Shown: piece after piece, positions 1 through 8,304 of the stretch
Numbering within the stretch: the stretch's first letter is position 1
How the letters are laid out: every line of letters begins with the position of its first letter
Assembly (NCBI RefSeq): GCF_017996735.1
Contig: NZ_JAGOGJ010000007.1
Span: 1 to 64,000, forward strand
Length of the DNA: 64,000 bases
Direction of reading: 5' to 3'
Source of the DNA: Niveispirillum sp.
GTDB taxonomy: Bacteria > Pseudomonadota > Alphaproteobacteria > Azospirillales > Azospirillaceae
Translations under genes and position numbers: made by a program
The notes under the pieces: generated by a model
Told to the model about the DNA's origin: nothing
Seen by the model: the letters and a program-made list of their open reading frames with translations, nothing else
Databases searched by the model: none

Positions 1-1
1 G

Positions 2-331
2 TCCGACACCCCGGCCGAACGCCGCACGCATCCGCGTACCCCGACCGAACCCGTTTATCTGATGGTTGCCGGCCGCCCCGCCCGTCTGCTCGACTGGTCG
101 TTCGGGGGGCTGCGTGTGCGTCCGGAGGATCGGGGCGGCGGTTTTGTCATCGGCCAGCGGGTGGACATCACCGTGTTGCGTCCCGACGGGCGCAGTTGGG
201 CCCGTCTGCCCGTCACCATCCGTCATGTCGATCACGCCGATGGCGGTGCGCTCGGCGTGATGCTGGTCGACCGGCTGTCGGCTTTCCCGTTGCTGCTGGA
301 ACTGTTCAACCACTCCCTGGCGCGGGCCTGA
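2..331 (+). CDS. PilZ-domain protein, C-terminal part (5' end outside window)
   Basis: The frame is open from base 2, and the true start lies upstream of the window. The visible 109 residues hold the PilZ cyclic-di-GMP signature: an RRTHPR stretch (RxxxR-type) at about residues 7-12, followed about 25 residues later by DWSFGG, matching D/NxSxxG. PilZ domains bind cyclic-di-GMP and usually control motility, exopolysaccharide or surface behaviour. Little follows the domain, so this may be a stand-alone PilZ protein or the tail of a larger one. A first in-frame ATG at 62 would remove the RxxxR motif, so it is not the start. A two-hairpin repeat follows the stop codon. Confidence 0.82.
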   Translation, partial: SDTPAERRTHPRTPTEPVYLMVAGRPARLLDWSFGGLRVRPEDRGGGFVIGQRVDITVLRPDGRSWARLPVTIRHVDHADGGALGVMLVDRLSAFPLLLELFNHSLARA

Positions 332-416
332 TACCAAGAGCCATGGGGGGTATGAGCACTCGCCCTCACGCGCCGGGCGCCGCGGCCTCCAAGGGTCATG
401 GTCCATGACCCTTGAT
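332..416 (+). repeat. Two-hairpin intergenic repeat, copy A
   Basis: This roughly 85-base segment matches another at 23295-23394 in the same orientation. Its second half is the near-perfect palindrome CCAAGGGTCATG-GTC-CATGACCCTTG (389-414). Its first half keeps CCAAGAGCCATGG, but the returning arm is lost, so this copy looks decayed. The two palindromes are joined by a shared spacer containing CTCGCCCTCACGCGCCGGGC. It lies between the PilZ gene and the MgtC-like gene, where it could form a transcript hairpin. Confidence 0.75.
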
Positions 417-472
417 ATGAGCCTTCCGCTCCCTTGCCCGCGTCGGCCGGCCGGGGCATCCTGCGCGCCGCG

Positions 473-1768
473 ATGCCGGCCTTGGAAAGGGATGACGTGG
501 ACGAGCTTGACCTTCTGATGCGGCTGGCCGTGGCGCTGGCCATCGGCTTGCTGGTGGGGCTGGAACGGGGTTGGCGCCTGCGCGACACGCCGGAGGGACA
601 GCGCGCCGCCGGCCTGCGCACCTTCGCCATTACCGGGCTGCTGGGCGGCACCGCGGGGCTGCTGACCCATTCCTTCGATAATCTGCTGTTCCTGGGCCTG
701 GCCTTTCTGGGCTTCGCCGGCGCCTTCACGGCGTTCCACTGGCTGGAATCCCGCGAGGAAGGGCGTAATTCCGCCACCGGCGTCATTTCCGGCCTGCTGG
801 TCTTTCTGCTGGGGGCCTATGCCACGCTGGGCGACTTGCGCGTGGCGGTGGCCGTCGCCGTGGCCGCAACCTTGTTGCTGGCCCTGCGCGACCCGTTGCA
901 TGACTGGCTGCGGCGGCTGCAATGGGCGGAAATCCGCGCTGTGCTGATCCTGGCGACCATGAGTTTCCTGGCCCTGCCGGTCCTGCCCAACCGCACCATC
1001 GATCCCTGGGGTGTGCTGAACCCGGCGGAAATCTGGTTCCTGGCCATCATGATCGCCGCCATCTCCTTCGGCGGCTATGTCGCCGTGCGGGTGCTGGGCG
1101 AGAAACAGGGCGTCATTGTTGCGGCCCTGGCGGGTGGCCTCGCCTCCTCCACCGCCACCACCCTGACACTGGCCCGTCTGGCGCGGCAGCAGCAGGAGGC
1201 GGGTCCCCTGCTGGCGGCGGGTGTGCTGATCGCCGGCATGGTGATGGGGCTGCGCGTGGTGCTGGTGGCAGGCCTGCTGAACCGGGCGATGGTGGTGCCG
1301 CTGGCCGTGCCGGCCGGGGCGGCGCTGCTGGTCCTGGCGCTGGCCAGTGCCGTCCTGCTGCTGCGTGATGGCAAAGGCAAGAGCGATCAGACGGACAGCC
1401 CGCCCCTGGCCCTGTCCAACCCGCTGGAACTGGCCACGGCGCTGAAGCTGGCGCTGTTCATTGCCGTCGTCCTGGTGGGGGCCGAATTGCTGCGCCGGTT
1501 CGTAGGCGATACGGGCCTGCTGCTGGGGGCCGCCGCATCGGGCATCGCCGATGTCGATGCCATCACCATCGCCATGTCCCGCATGGGGCAGCAGCAGCCG
1601 GACAGCCTGCATCTGGCCGCAGGCGCCATCCTGTTGGCCGTGGGCGTGAATACGGTGGCCAAATCCGTGATGGCGGGGTCGGTCGGCGGTCTGCGCCTGG
1701 GTCTTTTTGTCGGCGGCCCCAGCCTTCTGGCCCTGTTGGCCGGGGGGGCCGCCTACTGGTTCTGGTGA
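473..1768 (+). CDS. MgtC/SapB-DUF4010 family integral membrane protein
   Basis: This protein of about 431 residues is almost wholly hydrophobic. The N-terminal part resembles MgtC/SapB proteins (LAIGLLVGLERGW near the start, then an AGLRTFAITGLLGG segment). The C-terminal half matches the DUF4010 arrangement with repeated glycine/alanine-rich membrane helices (GLASSTATTLTLARLA). About a dozen helices are expected in the inner membrane. The family is linked to magnesium limitation and stress, but the DUF4010 fusion has no established transport substrate. The ATG at 473 is preferred because it starts just before the acidic leader; an in-frame ATG at 434 would add 13 residues. No partner gene is visible: upstream is a repeat, and downstream is a convergent small gene. 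Confidence 0.85.
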   Translation: MPALERDDVDELDLLMRLAVALAIGLLVGLERGWRLRDTPEGQRAAGLRTFAITGLLGGTAGLLTHSFDNLLFLGLAFLGFAGAFTAFHWLESREEGRNSATGVISGLLVFLLGAYATLGDLRVAVAVAVAATLLLALRDPLHDWLRRLQWAEIRAVLILATMSFLALPVLPNRTIDPWGVLNPAEIWFLAIMIAAISFGGYVAVRVLGEKQGVIVAALAGGLASSTATTLTLARLARQQQEAGPLLAAGVLIAGMVMGLRVVLVAGLLNRAMVVPLAVPAGAALLVLALASAVLLLRDGKGKSDQTDSPPLALSNPLELATALKLALFIAVVLVGAELLRRFVGDTGLLLGAAASGIADVDAITIAMSRMGQQQPDSLHLAAGAILLAVGVNTVAKSVMAGSVGGLRLGLFVGGPSLLALLAGGAAYWFW

Positions 1769-1783
1769 TGGCGCGGCGCGGGG

Positions 1784-1993
1784 TCAGCGCACGCGGCGGA
1801 AACGCTGTATGTCGGCCAGGGCAAAAATCGACAGGCTGAGCCGATGGACAGGGTTTCCATCAATGGCCAGTTCCACATTCGGCGCCTTGATCCCCGGCTT
1901 GGCATGAACGGCCATGATCTGAAGCCGACGCCGGGGCGGCGTCAGTTCCTCCACCCATTCCCCCGGAGAAAAATCAATCACTTCCCGCGCCAT
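1784..1993 (-). CDS. Small hypothetical protein (69 aa)
   Basis: I do not recognise a family. The product starts MAREVIDFSPGEWVEEL and is soluble, with a basic middle (PPRRRLQI) and a basic C-terminus (RFRRVR). The ATG at 1993 is chosen because GGGAG lies five bases upstream; an in-frame ATG at 2005 would add four residues. It converges on the MgtC-like gene with 15 bases between stop codons. The good ribosome site and lack of a competing frame favour a real gene, but there is no homology support. Confidence 0.55.
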   Translation of the reverse strand: MAREVIDFSPGEWVEELTPPRRRLQIMAVHAKPGIKAPNVELAIDGNPVHRLSLSIFALADIQRFRRVR

Positions 1994-2138
1994 GATGGCT
2001 CCCATTGCACCGACAGGGGGACATCATACGCAAATTTCCAACCTTTTGGGAAGGGTGGCGGAGGTGGGGATAGTCCATTCGGAATAAATTTGCCTGCATG
2101 GACATGTCTAGAAGACCCCCACTCTCCGCTTTAACAAG

Positions 2139-2612
2139 TTAATTAGCCGAAATATCCGGTATCGCACGCGCACGCACCATTCCAATGGAGATCGTCGACA
2201 TGACGACTTCATCCTTCTGGTTCAGCACTTCCGTCGTCTGCCGGATGGTGCCCATTTCAGGGCGCGAGCGTGAGCGCTTCACTTCCACGATGCGCACCCG
2301 GACGCGCAACCGGTCGCCCGGACGCACCGGCTTCAGCCAGCGCAGCTCATCCAGGCCAGGGGAGCCCAGCGATGTCTGCGGCGACAGCATGTGATCGACC
2401 AGCATACGCATCATGAAGCCCGCCGTCTGCCAGCCGCTGGCCACCAGTCCGCCGAAATGGGTGGCCTTGCCCGCCGCCTCGTCCAGGTGGAAGGGCTGCG
2501 GATCATATTCCCGCGCAAAGGCCACAACCTCTTCGGCCGTGACCAGACGGTCGCCGAATTCGAATGCCATGCCGGGGGCGAAATCTTCCAGGTAACGGAC
2601 GGGCGGACTCAT
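2139..2612 (-). CDS. MaoC-like hot-dog acyl dehydratase
   Basis: The 157-residue product has the MaoC/hydratase-2 pattern. An YLEDFAPGM start leads to the hot-dog core with FAREYDPQPFHLDEAAG, where Asp and His of the D-x(4)-H hydration motif sit in the YDPQPFH stretch. This is followed by FGGLVASGWQT and a C-terminal strand set (LKPVRPGDRL). Such enzymes hydrate trans-2-enoyl-CoA or related acyl thioesters in the cytoplasm. The start at 2612 follows AAAGGAGCAGC, a strong ribosome site; the frame stays open far upstream but without homology. It is divergent from bacterioferritin. The substrate cannot be inferred. Confidence 0.88.
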   Translation of the reverse strand: MSPPVRYLEDFAPGMAFEFGDRLVTAEEVVAFAREYDPQPFHLDEAAGKATHFGGLVASGWQTAGFMMRMLVDHMLSPQTSLGSPGLDELRWLKPVRPGDRLRVRVRIVEVKRSRSRPEMGTIRQTTEVLNQKDEVVMSTISIGMVRARAIPDISAN

Positions 2613-2771
2613 GCTGCTCCTTTCGGGGAGGGGTACACGCGATTGGTTATCAATCGCTTTTCCCTTCAATTGCAATACGTTATCAGAAGACAAAGGCGGT
2701 GGACCATGCCAGTATCGGGTCAGCGGAACATTGTTCCAACCCGTTCCTCCTGATCCATTGTGAAGGTTCCC

Positions 2772-3248
2772 ATGCAAGGCGACGCCACCGTCATCCGCCA
2801 TCTCAACACCATCCTGGTCAACGAGCTGACGGCGATCAACCAATATTTCCTGCACGCCCGCATGCTGAAGAACTGGGGTTTTCTGCGCCTTGGCAAGAAG
2901 GTGTACGAAGAAAGCATCGGTGAGATGAAGCATGCCGACCTGCTGATCGAGCGGGTGCTGTTCCTGGAAGGGCTGCCGAACCTTCAGGATCTGCACAAGC
3001 TGAAGATCGGCGAGGATGTGCCGGAATGTTTCGAGGGCGACCTGTCCATCGAAACCCGCAACCGCACCGAGCTGCTGGAGGCCATGCATTATTGCGAGGG
3101 CGTCCGCGACTACCAGTCCAAGGAGATTTTCCGCCGCATCCTGGAGGATACGGAGGAGCATATCGACTGGCTGGAGACACAACTGGGCCTGATCAAGTCC
3201 GTCGGTCTGCAGAACTACCTGCAAGAACAGATGGGCCGCGACGACTGA
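2772..3248 (+). CDS. bfr: Bacterioferritin
   Basis: This 158-residue protein aligns end to end with classical bacterioferritins. The ATG at 2772 gives the canonical [12 protein letters not shown] start; a GTG at 2760 would add four residues. Bacterioferritin forms a 24-subunit haem-containing cage that oxidises and stores iron. Visible ligands are Met52 (axial haem ligand, in EMKHAD), and Glu18, Glu51, His54, Glu94 and His130 of the di-iron centre. The position equivalent to E. coli Glu127 is Thr (DTEEH instead of DEEGH), so one ferroxidase ligand appears to be missing. It sits beside an iron-reductase/regulator pair, which fits iron handling. A GC-rich stem follows the stop. Confidence 0.95.
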   Translation: MQGDATVIRHLNTILVNELTAINQYFLHARMLKNWGFLRLGKKVYEESIGEMKHADLLIERVLFLEGLPNLQDLHKLKIGEDVPECFEGDLSIETRNRTELLEAMHYCEGVRDYQSKEIFRRILEDTEEHIDWLETQLGLIKSVGLQNYLQEQMGRDD

Positions 3249-3282
3249 TCGCGCGGACCGGCCCTCGCGGCTGCCCTCTTAT

Positions 3283-3311
3283 CCCCGGGGTCATCATCGG
3301 TGACCCGGGGG
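3283..3311 (+). terminator. GC-rich stem-loop between convergent genes
   Basis: The arms CCCCGGGGTCA (3283-3293) and TGACCCGGGG (3301-3310) pair around a seven-base loop with one bulge. The element lies between the bfr stop (3248) and the siderophore-reductase stop (3313). It probably serves as a bidirectional terminator, though no clear T-tract follows. Confidence 0.6.
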
Positions 3312-3312
3312 A

Positions 3313-4095
3313 TTATTCCCCCGCTTCCGGTTTCTGCCAGTAGCCAGAGGCCTTGATCCGCTGTGGATCGATGCCATGGCGGGTGGAGAGCAGGTCGCGG
3401 ATCTGGCGCACCTCCCCGGCTTCCGCCGCCACCCAGGCGAAGATGTCCGTTTCCGTGACGCACAGACGGGCGACCGCGTCGGCCAAAGCGTGACCGCCAT
3501 GGGCCGGATCGCGGAACAGCCAGTGGATGGTCGCATCGGCCCTGCTGTGCAGTTGCAGCTTTTCCGCCGGATTATCCACGGCGACCAGGACCAGGGTGCG
3601 CGTGCCGGCCGGCAGTTCCTCCAGCCGGCGGCCGATGGCCGGCAGGGCCGTTTCATCCCCGATCAGCAGATGCAGGGCGTAATCCACGGGCCAGACCGTG
3701 GAGCCGCGCGGCCCGCCCAGCACCAGCGTGTCGCCGGTGACGGCGCGGTGTGCCCAGAGCGTCGCCAGTCCCGCCGTGCCATCCGCCACCCCATGCAGGG
3801 CAAAATCCAGGGTGAGCCTGCCCGCCGCGACGTCGAAATAACGGGGTGTGTAGTCGCGGGCGATGGGTTTTTCATCCCCGCCCGGCATGGCGATCAGACC
3901 CGTTGCCGGATCGGGGAAAAACAGTTTTACATGATCGTCGAAACCCAGGGACTGGAACCCCTGCATATCGCCCCACAGGGTGATGCGGCGCATATGGGGC
4001 GACAGGTCCCGGATGGCGGTTACGGTCAGGTCGCGGCGGCGTGTGTCGAACCGCACGCGGCGCGGCTCACGCGCCGGAAAAATGGCATCGGGCAT
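3313..4095 (-). CDS. yqjH: Siderophore-interacting protein, NADPH-dependent ferric-chelate reductase (YqjH/ViuB type)
   Basis: The 260-residue product has the ferredoxin-reductase-like FAD fold of the SIP family. RRITLWGDM is followed by the flavin-binding ARDYTPRYFD and the HGVADGTAGLATLWA segment. The C-terminal SIP NAD(P)H domain contains LLIGDETALPAIGRRLEEL and a final GYWQKPEAGE (GYW is typical of the family). These proteins release iron from ferric siderophores in the cytoplasm. The gene starts two bases after the stop of the PadR-type gene, so the pair is co-transcribed. In E. coli the homologous yqjH is controlled by the nickel/iron-sensing YqjI, and the same partnership is inferred here. 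Confidence 0.9.
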   Translation of the reverse strand: MPDAIFPAREPRRVRFDTRRRDLTVTAIRDLSPHMRRITLWGDMQGFQSLGFDDHVKLFFPDPATGLIAMPGGDEKPIARDYTPRYFDVAAGRLTLDFALHGVADGTAGLATLWAHRAVTGDTLVLGGPRGSTVWPVDYALHLLIGDETALPAIGRRLEELPAGTRTLVLVAVDNPAEKLQLHSRADATIHWLFRDPAHGGHALADAVARLCVTETDIFAWVAAEAGEVRQIRDLLSTRHGIDPQRIKASGYWQKPEAGE

Positions 4096-4097
4096 GC

Positions 4098-4667
4098 TTA
4101 TTGCCTTTCGATCTTGCGGGCCAGCTCGTCGATCCAGTCGACGATGGTTTCCACTTCAGTCTTTGACAGGGGGCGCATGCCACGGGTGCGCAGCGCACCC
4201 TTCAGATTGTGCATGGCGCGGAACAGGGCGGCATATTCGTGGATACCGCCGCGTTCCTCCTCCCCCTCCAGCATCAGGGACAGCAGGCGGGCCACCTCGT
4301 CCGCCTGTTCGGCCAGGAAGGACTGGCCGGCCGGAGTGATGCGGGCCAGCTTGCGCCCGTCATCCGCCGCCGCGATGGTGATCAGGCCGCCATCCTCCAG
4401 CCAGCTCAACGCCGGATAGACGACGCCGGGGGAAGGGACGTAGCGGCCCTGCGACCGTTCCTCGATCTCCTTGATCAGCTCATACCCATGGCGGGGCCGG
4501 TCCTCCAGCAGCTTCAGCAGCACCAGCCGCAGACCGCCATGGCCGAAGCCGCGCCCATGGCGCCCGCCCCGACCGGGATGGCCGTGGCGGTGCCGCCCGC
4601 CGAAACCGCGCATATCGTCATCATCGTCACCGCCGCCGAAGCCGCCGCGTCCGAAAAAACCACGCAT
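4098..4667 (-). CDS. yqjI: PadR-family regulator with His/Gly-rich metal-binding N-terminus (YqjI-like)
   Basis: This 189-residue protein has a low-complexity leader rich in Gly, Arg and His (GGRHRHGHPGRGGRHGRGFG at about 22-41) containing a run of five Asp. The PadR winged helix follows, with HGYELIKEIEE and PSPGVVYPALSWLED, closely resembling E. coli YqjI. YqjI represses yqjH and loses DNA binding when nickel fills its N-terminal extension. Metal sensing by the His-rich leader is inferred here. It is the first gene of a two-gene operon with the reductase. GGAG precedes the ATG, and a long inverted repeat (4689-4768) overlies the promoter. The poly-Asp run is not something I know from YqjI. 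Confidence 0.88.
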   Translation of the reverse strand: MRGFFGRGGFGGGDDDDDMRGFGGRHRHGHPGRGGRHGRGFGHGGLRLVLLKLLEDRPRHGYELIKEIEERSQGRYVPSPGVVYPALSWLEDGGLITIAAADDGRKLARITPAGQSFLAEQADEVARLLSLMLEGEEERGGIHEYAALFRAMHNLKGALRTRGMRPLSKTEVETIVDWIDELARKIERQ

Positions 4668-4688
4668 GTCGAATCTCCATATCCGATC

Positions 4689-4768
4689 ATAACTCGATAT
4701 ATCTGATATCGCGCTGAGTGACGGAAAAGTCGATAGGGATTAGATGCATATTAGATATATCGAGTTAT
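4689..4768. promoter_or_regulatory. Inverted-repeat operator upstream of the yqjI-yqjH-like operon
   Basis: The 21-base arms at 4689-4709 and 4748-4768 are reverse complements with a single mismatch. Each contains CGATATATC, flanked by ATAACT on the outer side. They lie 21-101 bases upstream of the PadR-type start codon, with about 38 bases between arms. Two inverted AT-rich sites in an otherwise GC-rich genome suggest paired operator sites for the adjacent PadR-type repressor. Confidence 0.75.
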
Positions 4769-4840
4769 GCTCTGAATGCAGGGCTGGGGTTTTTGCGGGT
4801 TTTCCTCGCCCTTGTCTGGGAGGGGCGGTCTTCTCCTTTT

Positions 4841-4994
4841 CCCTCACCCTCCCACCCGCTGACGCGGGCGGGCCCCTCCCTCTCCCGCAAAGCGGGCGAG
4901 GGACGAAATCAGGCGTGGGGCCAAGTTCCGCCCCTCGCCCACGCCAGTGGGAGAGGGAGGGGCCCAAGCCCGTCAGGGCTTGGGAGGGTGAGGG
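4841..4994. repeat. Large palindromic intergenic repeat, copy 1
   Basis: Outer arms CCCTCACCCTCCCA (4841-4854) and TGGGAGGGTGAGGG (4981-4994) are perfect reverse complements. Inner arms GGGCCCCTCCCTCTCCC (4870-4886) and GGGAGAGGGAGGGGCCC (4949-4965) are also perfect. Small hairpins (CCCGCTGACGCGGG) lie inside the arms. Related copies are at 10220-10374 and 35956-36133, a rearranged one is at 52664-52793 and a remnant near 57555. The element is non-coding and can fold into one long cruciform or RNA hairpin. Confidence 0.85.
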
Positions 4995-5179
4995 TGGCGA
5001 GGGTTTGGGAGGGTGAGGGTTTAAGAGGCGAGGGGTTTGGGTTGGCAAACCCCTCGCCCCTATACCAGCGGCATGAAATCTTGACCTTCGGTCACTCTTT
5101 CCTGCCCCTCAAGCGCCGGGCGGCTGCATCCGCAGCCTTGGCTAACGCCGCACGTGCGGCGCGGCGGCGGTCGCCACCG
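4995..5179. other. Non-coding remainder of the 4.7-5.2 kb gap
   Basis: The stretch continues with degenerate GGGAGGGTGAGGG repeats (about 5007-5020). It then holds small palindromes GGCTGC-ATCC-GCAGCC and GCCGCACGTGCGGC before the RND-pump terminator. I see no convincing gene here: the open frames are made of repeat sequence and lack homology. Confidence 0.5.
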
Positions 5180-5212
5180 ATACTAACGGTCAAGAATTTT
5201 GACCGTTAGTAT
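5180..5212 (-). terminator. Perfect inverted repeat abutting the RND pump stop codon
   Basis: Arms ATACTAACGGTCAA (5180-5193) and TTGACCGTTAGTAT (5199-5212) are exact reverse complements around GAATT. The right arm touches the TAA stop of the pump gene (5212-5214). It forms a stable stem immediately after translation ends and most likely terminates or stabilises the efflux operon transcript; it is not followed by a T-run. Confidence 0.65.
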
Positions 5213-8200
5213 TACTCGGCCCCGCCCCAGCCGCCGGGGGCGGTCGGTCCCGTCTCGTCCTTGCGGACGCGGAACCAGGCGGCATACATGGCGGGCAGGG
5301 AGTAGAGGGTGAGCGCCGTGGCCACGATCAGGCCGCCCATGATGGAGATGGCCATGGGTCCCCAGAAGCTGGACCGCGACAGGGGGATCATGGCCAGCAC
5401 GGCGGCGGCCGCCGTCAGGGCGATGGGCCGGGCGCGGCGCACCGTGGCATCGACCACGGCGTCGAAACGACCATGGCCGGCGGCGATGTCCTGTTCGATC
5501 TGATCGACCAGGATGACGGAGTTGCGCATGATCATGCCGGCCAGCGCAATCACACCCAACTGTGCCACGAAGCCGAAAGGCTGCTGGAAGGCAAGCAGGG
5601 CCAGCGTCACGCCGATCAGGCCCAGCGGCGCCGTCAGGAACACCAGCACCACCCGCTGGAAGCTTTGCAACTGTACCATCAGAACCGTCAGCATGATCAC
5701 GATCATGGCCGGAACGACCGCCATGATGGAGGCCTGACCCTTGGCACTTTCCTCCACCGCACCGCCCACCTCGATCCGGTAGCCAGTGGGCAGTTTGGCG
5801 CGCAGGGGGCCGAGGACGGATTCGATTTCCGCCATCACCGTCGGAGCCTGGACATTGCCCCGCAGATCGGCGCGCACGGTCAGGGCCAGATCGCGCGACC
5901 GGGTCCAGAGAATACCTTCCTCCAGCCCGTACTCCAGGCTGGCCACCTGTGACAGGGGAACGGGGCCGTTGGGGCCGCGCAGACGCAGTTGGGCCAGCCG
6001 GTCGGACGCCACGCGTTCATCCTGTCCGGCGCGCAGCACCACGTCGATCAGTTCGATGCCCTCCCGGTACTGGGTGGCGGTATAGCCGGTCATCACCGTC
6101 TGCAGCGCCAGCGCCAGATCCTGGCTGGTGACGCCCAGCGCGCGGGCCCGGTCCTGGTCAACCACCAGCCGCACGGACTTCACCTTCTCCGTCCAGTCGA
6201 GATTGACGTCGGTCGTGTGCGGATTGTCCCGCATCAGGTCGCGCAATTCGCCGGCAATGCTGCGCAACAATTCCGGGTCACGCCCCATGACGCGAAACTG
6301 CACCGGATAGCCGACGGGCGGTCCGTTTTCCAGCCGTGCCACGCGGGTGCGCACGTCGGGGAAGCGGGTTTCCAGATCGTGCGGCAGGGTGCGGGCCATT
6401 TCCACGGTCCGTTCCAGCGACTTGGTCACCACGATGAACTGCGCAAAGTTTGGCCGCTTCAGCTCCTGGTTCAGGGGCAGATAGAAGCGGGGGGCGCCGC
6501 TGCCGACAAAGGCGCTGAAGCTTTCGATGCCGTCATCCTTGGCGAAGACGGCTTCCAGTTCCTTCACGCGTTCCTGGGTGACGCCGATGGAGGTGCCTTC
6601 CGGCAATTCCAGATCGACCACCAGTTCCAGGCGGGCCGAATTGGGGAAGAACTGCTGCTGCACAAAGCCGAAGCCGACGATGGACAGCACGAAGGCCCCG
6701 ACCGTGGCCGCGATCACGATGTAGCGGTGGTTGACGGTCCAGACCAGGCTGGCCCGAAGGCGGCGGTAGAGCGGCTTGTCATAGGCGGCGTTATGGTCGT
6801 CGCTATGCGTGCCCTCCAGGTTCTGCGGCAGCATCTTGTAGCCCAGATAGGGCGTGAAGATCACCGCCACCAGCCACGAGACCAGCAGGGCCGTGGCCAC
6901 CACCCAGAAGATGGCGCCCGTATATTCACCCGCCGCCGAATGCGCGAAGCCCACGGGCACGAAGCCCGCCGCCGTCACCAGTGTGCCCGACAGCATGGGA
7001 AAGGCCGTGGAGGTCCAGGCAAAGGCAGCGGCCTTGGCCCGGTCCCAGCCCTGTTCCAGCTTCACCATCATCATTTCCACCGCGATGATGGCATCGTCCA
7101 CCAGCAGGCCCAGCGCGATGATCAGGGCGCCGATGGAGATCTTGTGCAGGTCGATGCCCGCCGCCTTCATCACGCCGAAGGTCACGGCCAGCACCAGCGG
7201 CACCGACAGGGCCACCACCACGCCGGTGCGCAGGCCCAGCGACAGGAAGGTGACGATCAGCACGATGCCCAGCGCCTCGGCCAGGGCGCTGGCGAATTCG
7301 TTGATGGAACTGCGCACCACTGTGGGCTGGTCGGCGACCAGCGAAATCTCGATCCCGTGCGGCAGGGTGGCCTGGATGTGTTTCATCTCCGCCTTGACGG
7401 CGTCGCCCAGCTTCAGGATGTCGCCACCCGCCGCCATGGCGATGGACAGACCCGTCACCGGCTCACCATTATGGCGCATCAAGGTTTCGGCCGGGTCGCG
7501 GGCGGCGCGGCGGATGGTGGCGATGTCACCCAGGCGCAGCAGCCGGCCGCCGGCCTGAATCGGCACCTGCGCCACCTGTTCCTCCGTCTTCAGCGCGCCG
7601 GAGACACGCACGCGGATCAGGTCGGTGCCGGTATCGATGGTCCCGGTGGGGTTGACCTCGTTCTGCGCGGCCAGGGCCTGGCCGATCTGCTGTACCGTCA
7701 CACCCAGCGAGGCGAGGCGGCCGGTGTCGAACTCCACATAGATCCTCTCATCCTGCACGCCCAGCAGATCGACCTTGCCGATCGATGGCAGGGTCAGCAG
7801 CCGCTGGCGGGCCGCCAGCAGCACCTGTCGCATCTCCGTCTGGCTGAAGCCTTCGCCGGAGAAGGCGTAGATGATGCCGAACGTGTCGCCGAATTCGTCG
7901 TTGAACTGCGGACCGATCACGCCGGCGGGCAGGGTATGGGCCATGTCGGCCACCCGCTTGCGCACCTGATACCAGATGTCGGGCAGCGTGTCGGAGCGGG
8001 TATAATCATGCAGGTTGATGAAGATCACGGTTTCGCCCGGCCGCGCATAGGACCGGGTGAAGTGATAGTTGGGCACCTGCTGCAAAGTCTGTTCGATGCG
8101 GTCGGTGACCTGTTCCTGCACCTCCCGTGCGGTGGCGCCCGGCCATTGGGCCGTGACCACCATGGTGCGGATGGCGAATTGCGGGTCCTCGGCCCGGCCC

Positions 8201-8304
8201 AGCGTCACGAAGGAATAGACGCCGATGGCCAGCGACATGACGATCATGAACAGCACAAGTGCCTGATGCCGGATGGCCCAGGCGGAAAGGTTCAGTCCGC
8301 TCAC
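5212..8304 (-). CDS. RND-family inner-membrane efflux transporter (HAE1/AcrB type)
   Basis: The 1030-residue product matches the full length of RND pumps. It has an N-terminal membrane helix (ALVLFMIVMSLAIGVYSFV), two large periplasmic loops and two groups of membrane helices. The proton-relay region GLLVDDAIIAVE carries both Asp residues. The second half repeats the topology (VVPAMIVIMLTVLMVQLQSF, ALAGMIMRNSVILVDQIE). It exports drugs or metabolites using proton motive force together with an adaptor and an outer-membrane channel. It starts at a GTG that overlaps the adaptor's stop (GTGA), indicating translational coupling. No outer-membrane factor gene is present, so an unlinked TolC-type protein is expected. 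Substrates cannot be read from sequence. Confidence 0.95.
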   Translation of the reverse strand: MSGLNLSAWAIRHQALVLFMIVMSLAIGVYSFVTLGRAEDPQFAIRTMVVTAQWPGATAREVQEQVTDRIEQTLQQVPNYHFTRSYARPGETVIFINLHDYTRSDTLPDIWYQVRKRVADMAHTLPAGVIGPQFNDEFGDTFGIIYAFSGEGFSQTEMRQVLLAARQRLLTLPSIGKVDLLGVQDERIYVEFDTGRLASLGVTVQQIGQALAAQNEVNPTGTIDTGTDLIRVRVSGALKTEEQVAQVPIQAGGRLLRLGDIATIRRAARDPAETLMRHNGEPVTGLSIAMAAGGDILKLGDAVKAEMKHIQATLPHGIEISLVADQPTVVRSSINEFASALAEALGIVLIVTFLSLGLRTGVVVALSVPLVLAVTFGVMKAAGIDLHKISIGALIIALGLLVDDAIIAVEMMMVKLEQGWDRAKAAAFAWTSTAFPMLSGTLVTAAGFVPVGFAHSAAGEYTGAIFWVVATALLVSWLVAVIFTPYLGYKMLPQNLEGTHSDDHNAAYDKPLYRRLRASLVWTVNHRYIVIAATVGAFVLSIVGFGFVQQQFFPNSARLELVVDLELPEGTSIGVTQERVKELEAVFAKDDGIESFSAFVGSGAPRFYLPLNQELKRPNFAQFIVVTKSLERTVEMARTLPHDLETRFPDVRTRVARLENGPPVGYPVQFRVMGRDPELLRSIAGELRDLMRDNPHTTDVNLDWTEKVKSVRLVVDQDRARALGVTSQDLALALQTVMTGYTATQYREGIELIDVVLRAGQDERVASDRLAQLRLRGPNGPVPLSQVASLEYGLEEGILWTRSRDLALTVRADLRGNVQAPTVMAEIESVLGPLRAKLPTGYRIEVGGAVEESAKGQASIMAVVPAMIVIMLTVLMVQLQSFQRVVLVFLTAPLGLIGVTLALLAFQQPFGFVAQLGVIALAGMIMRNSVILVDQIEQDIAAGHGRFDAVVDATVRRARPIALTAAAAVLAMIPLSRSSFWGPMAISIMGGLIVATALTLYSLPAMYAAWFRVRKDETGPTAPGGWGGAE

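Noticed and set aside
2613..3224. Upstream extension of the MaoC-like frame
   Set aside because: The frame is open but overlaps bacterioferritin on the opposite strand. A strong ribosome site at 2612 and homology fix the start there.
4841..4994. Insertion sequence ends
   Set aside because: The inverted arms enclose no transposase frame and there are no target duplications, so a palindromic repeat is the better reading.
4718..5209. Open frames inside the 4.7-5.2 kb gap
   Set aside because: They are made of palindromic repeat sequence with low-complexity Pro/Arg/Gly products and no ribosome site.
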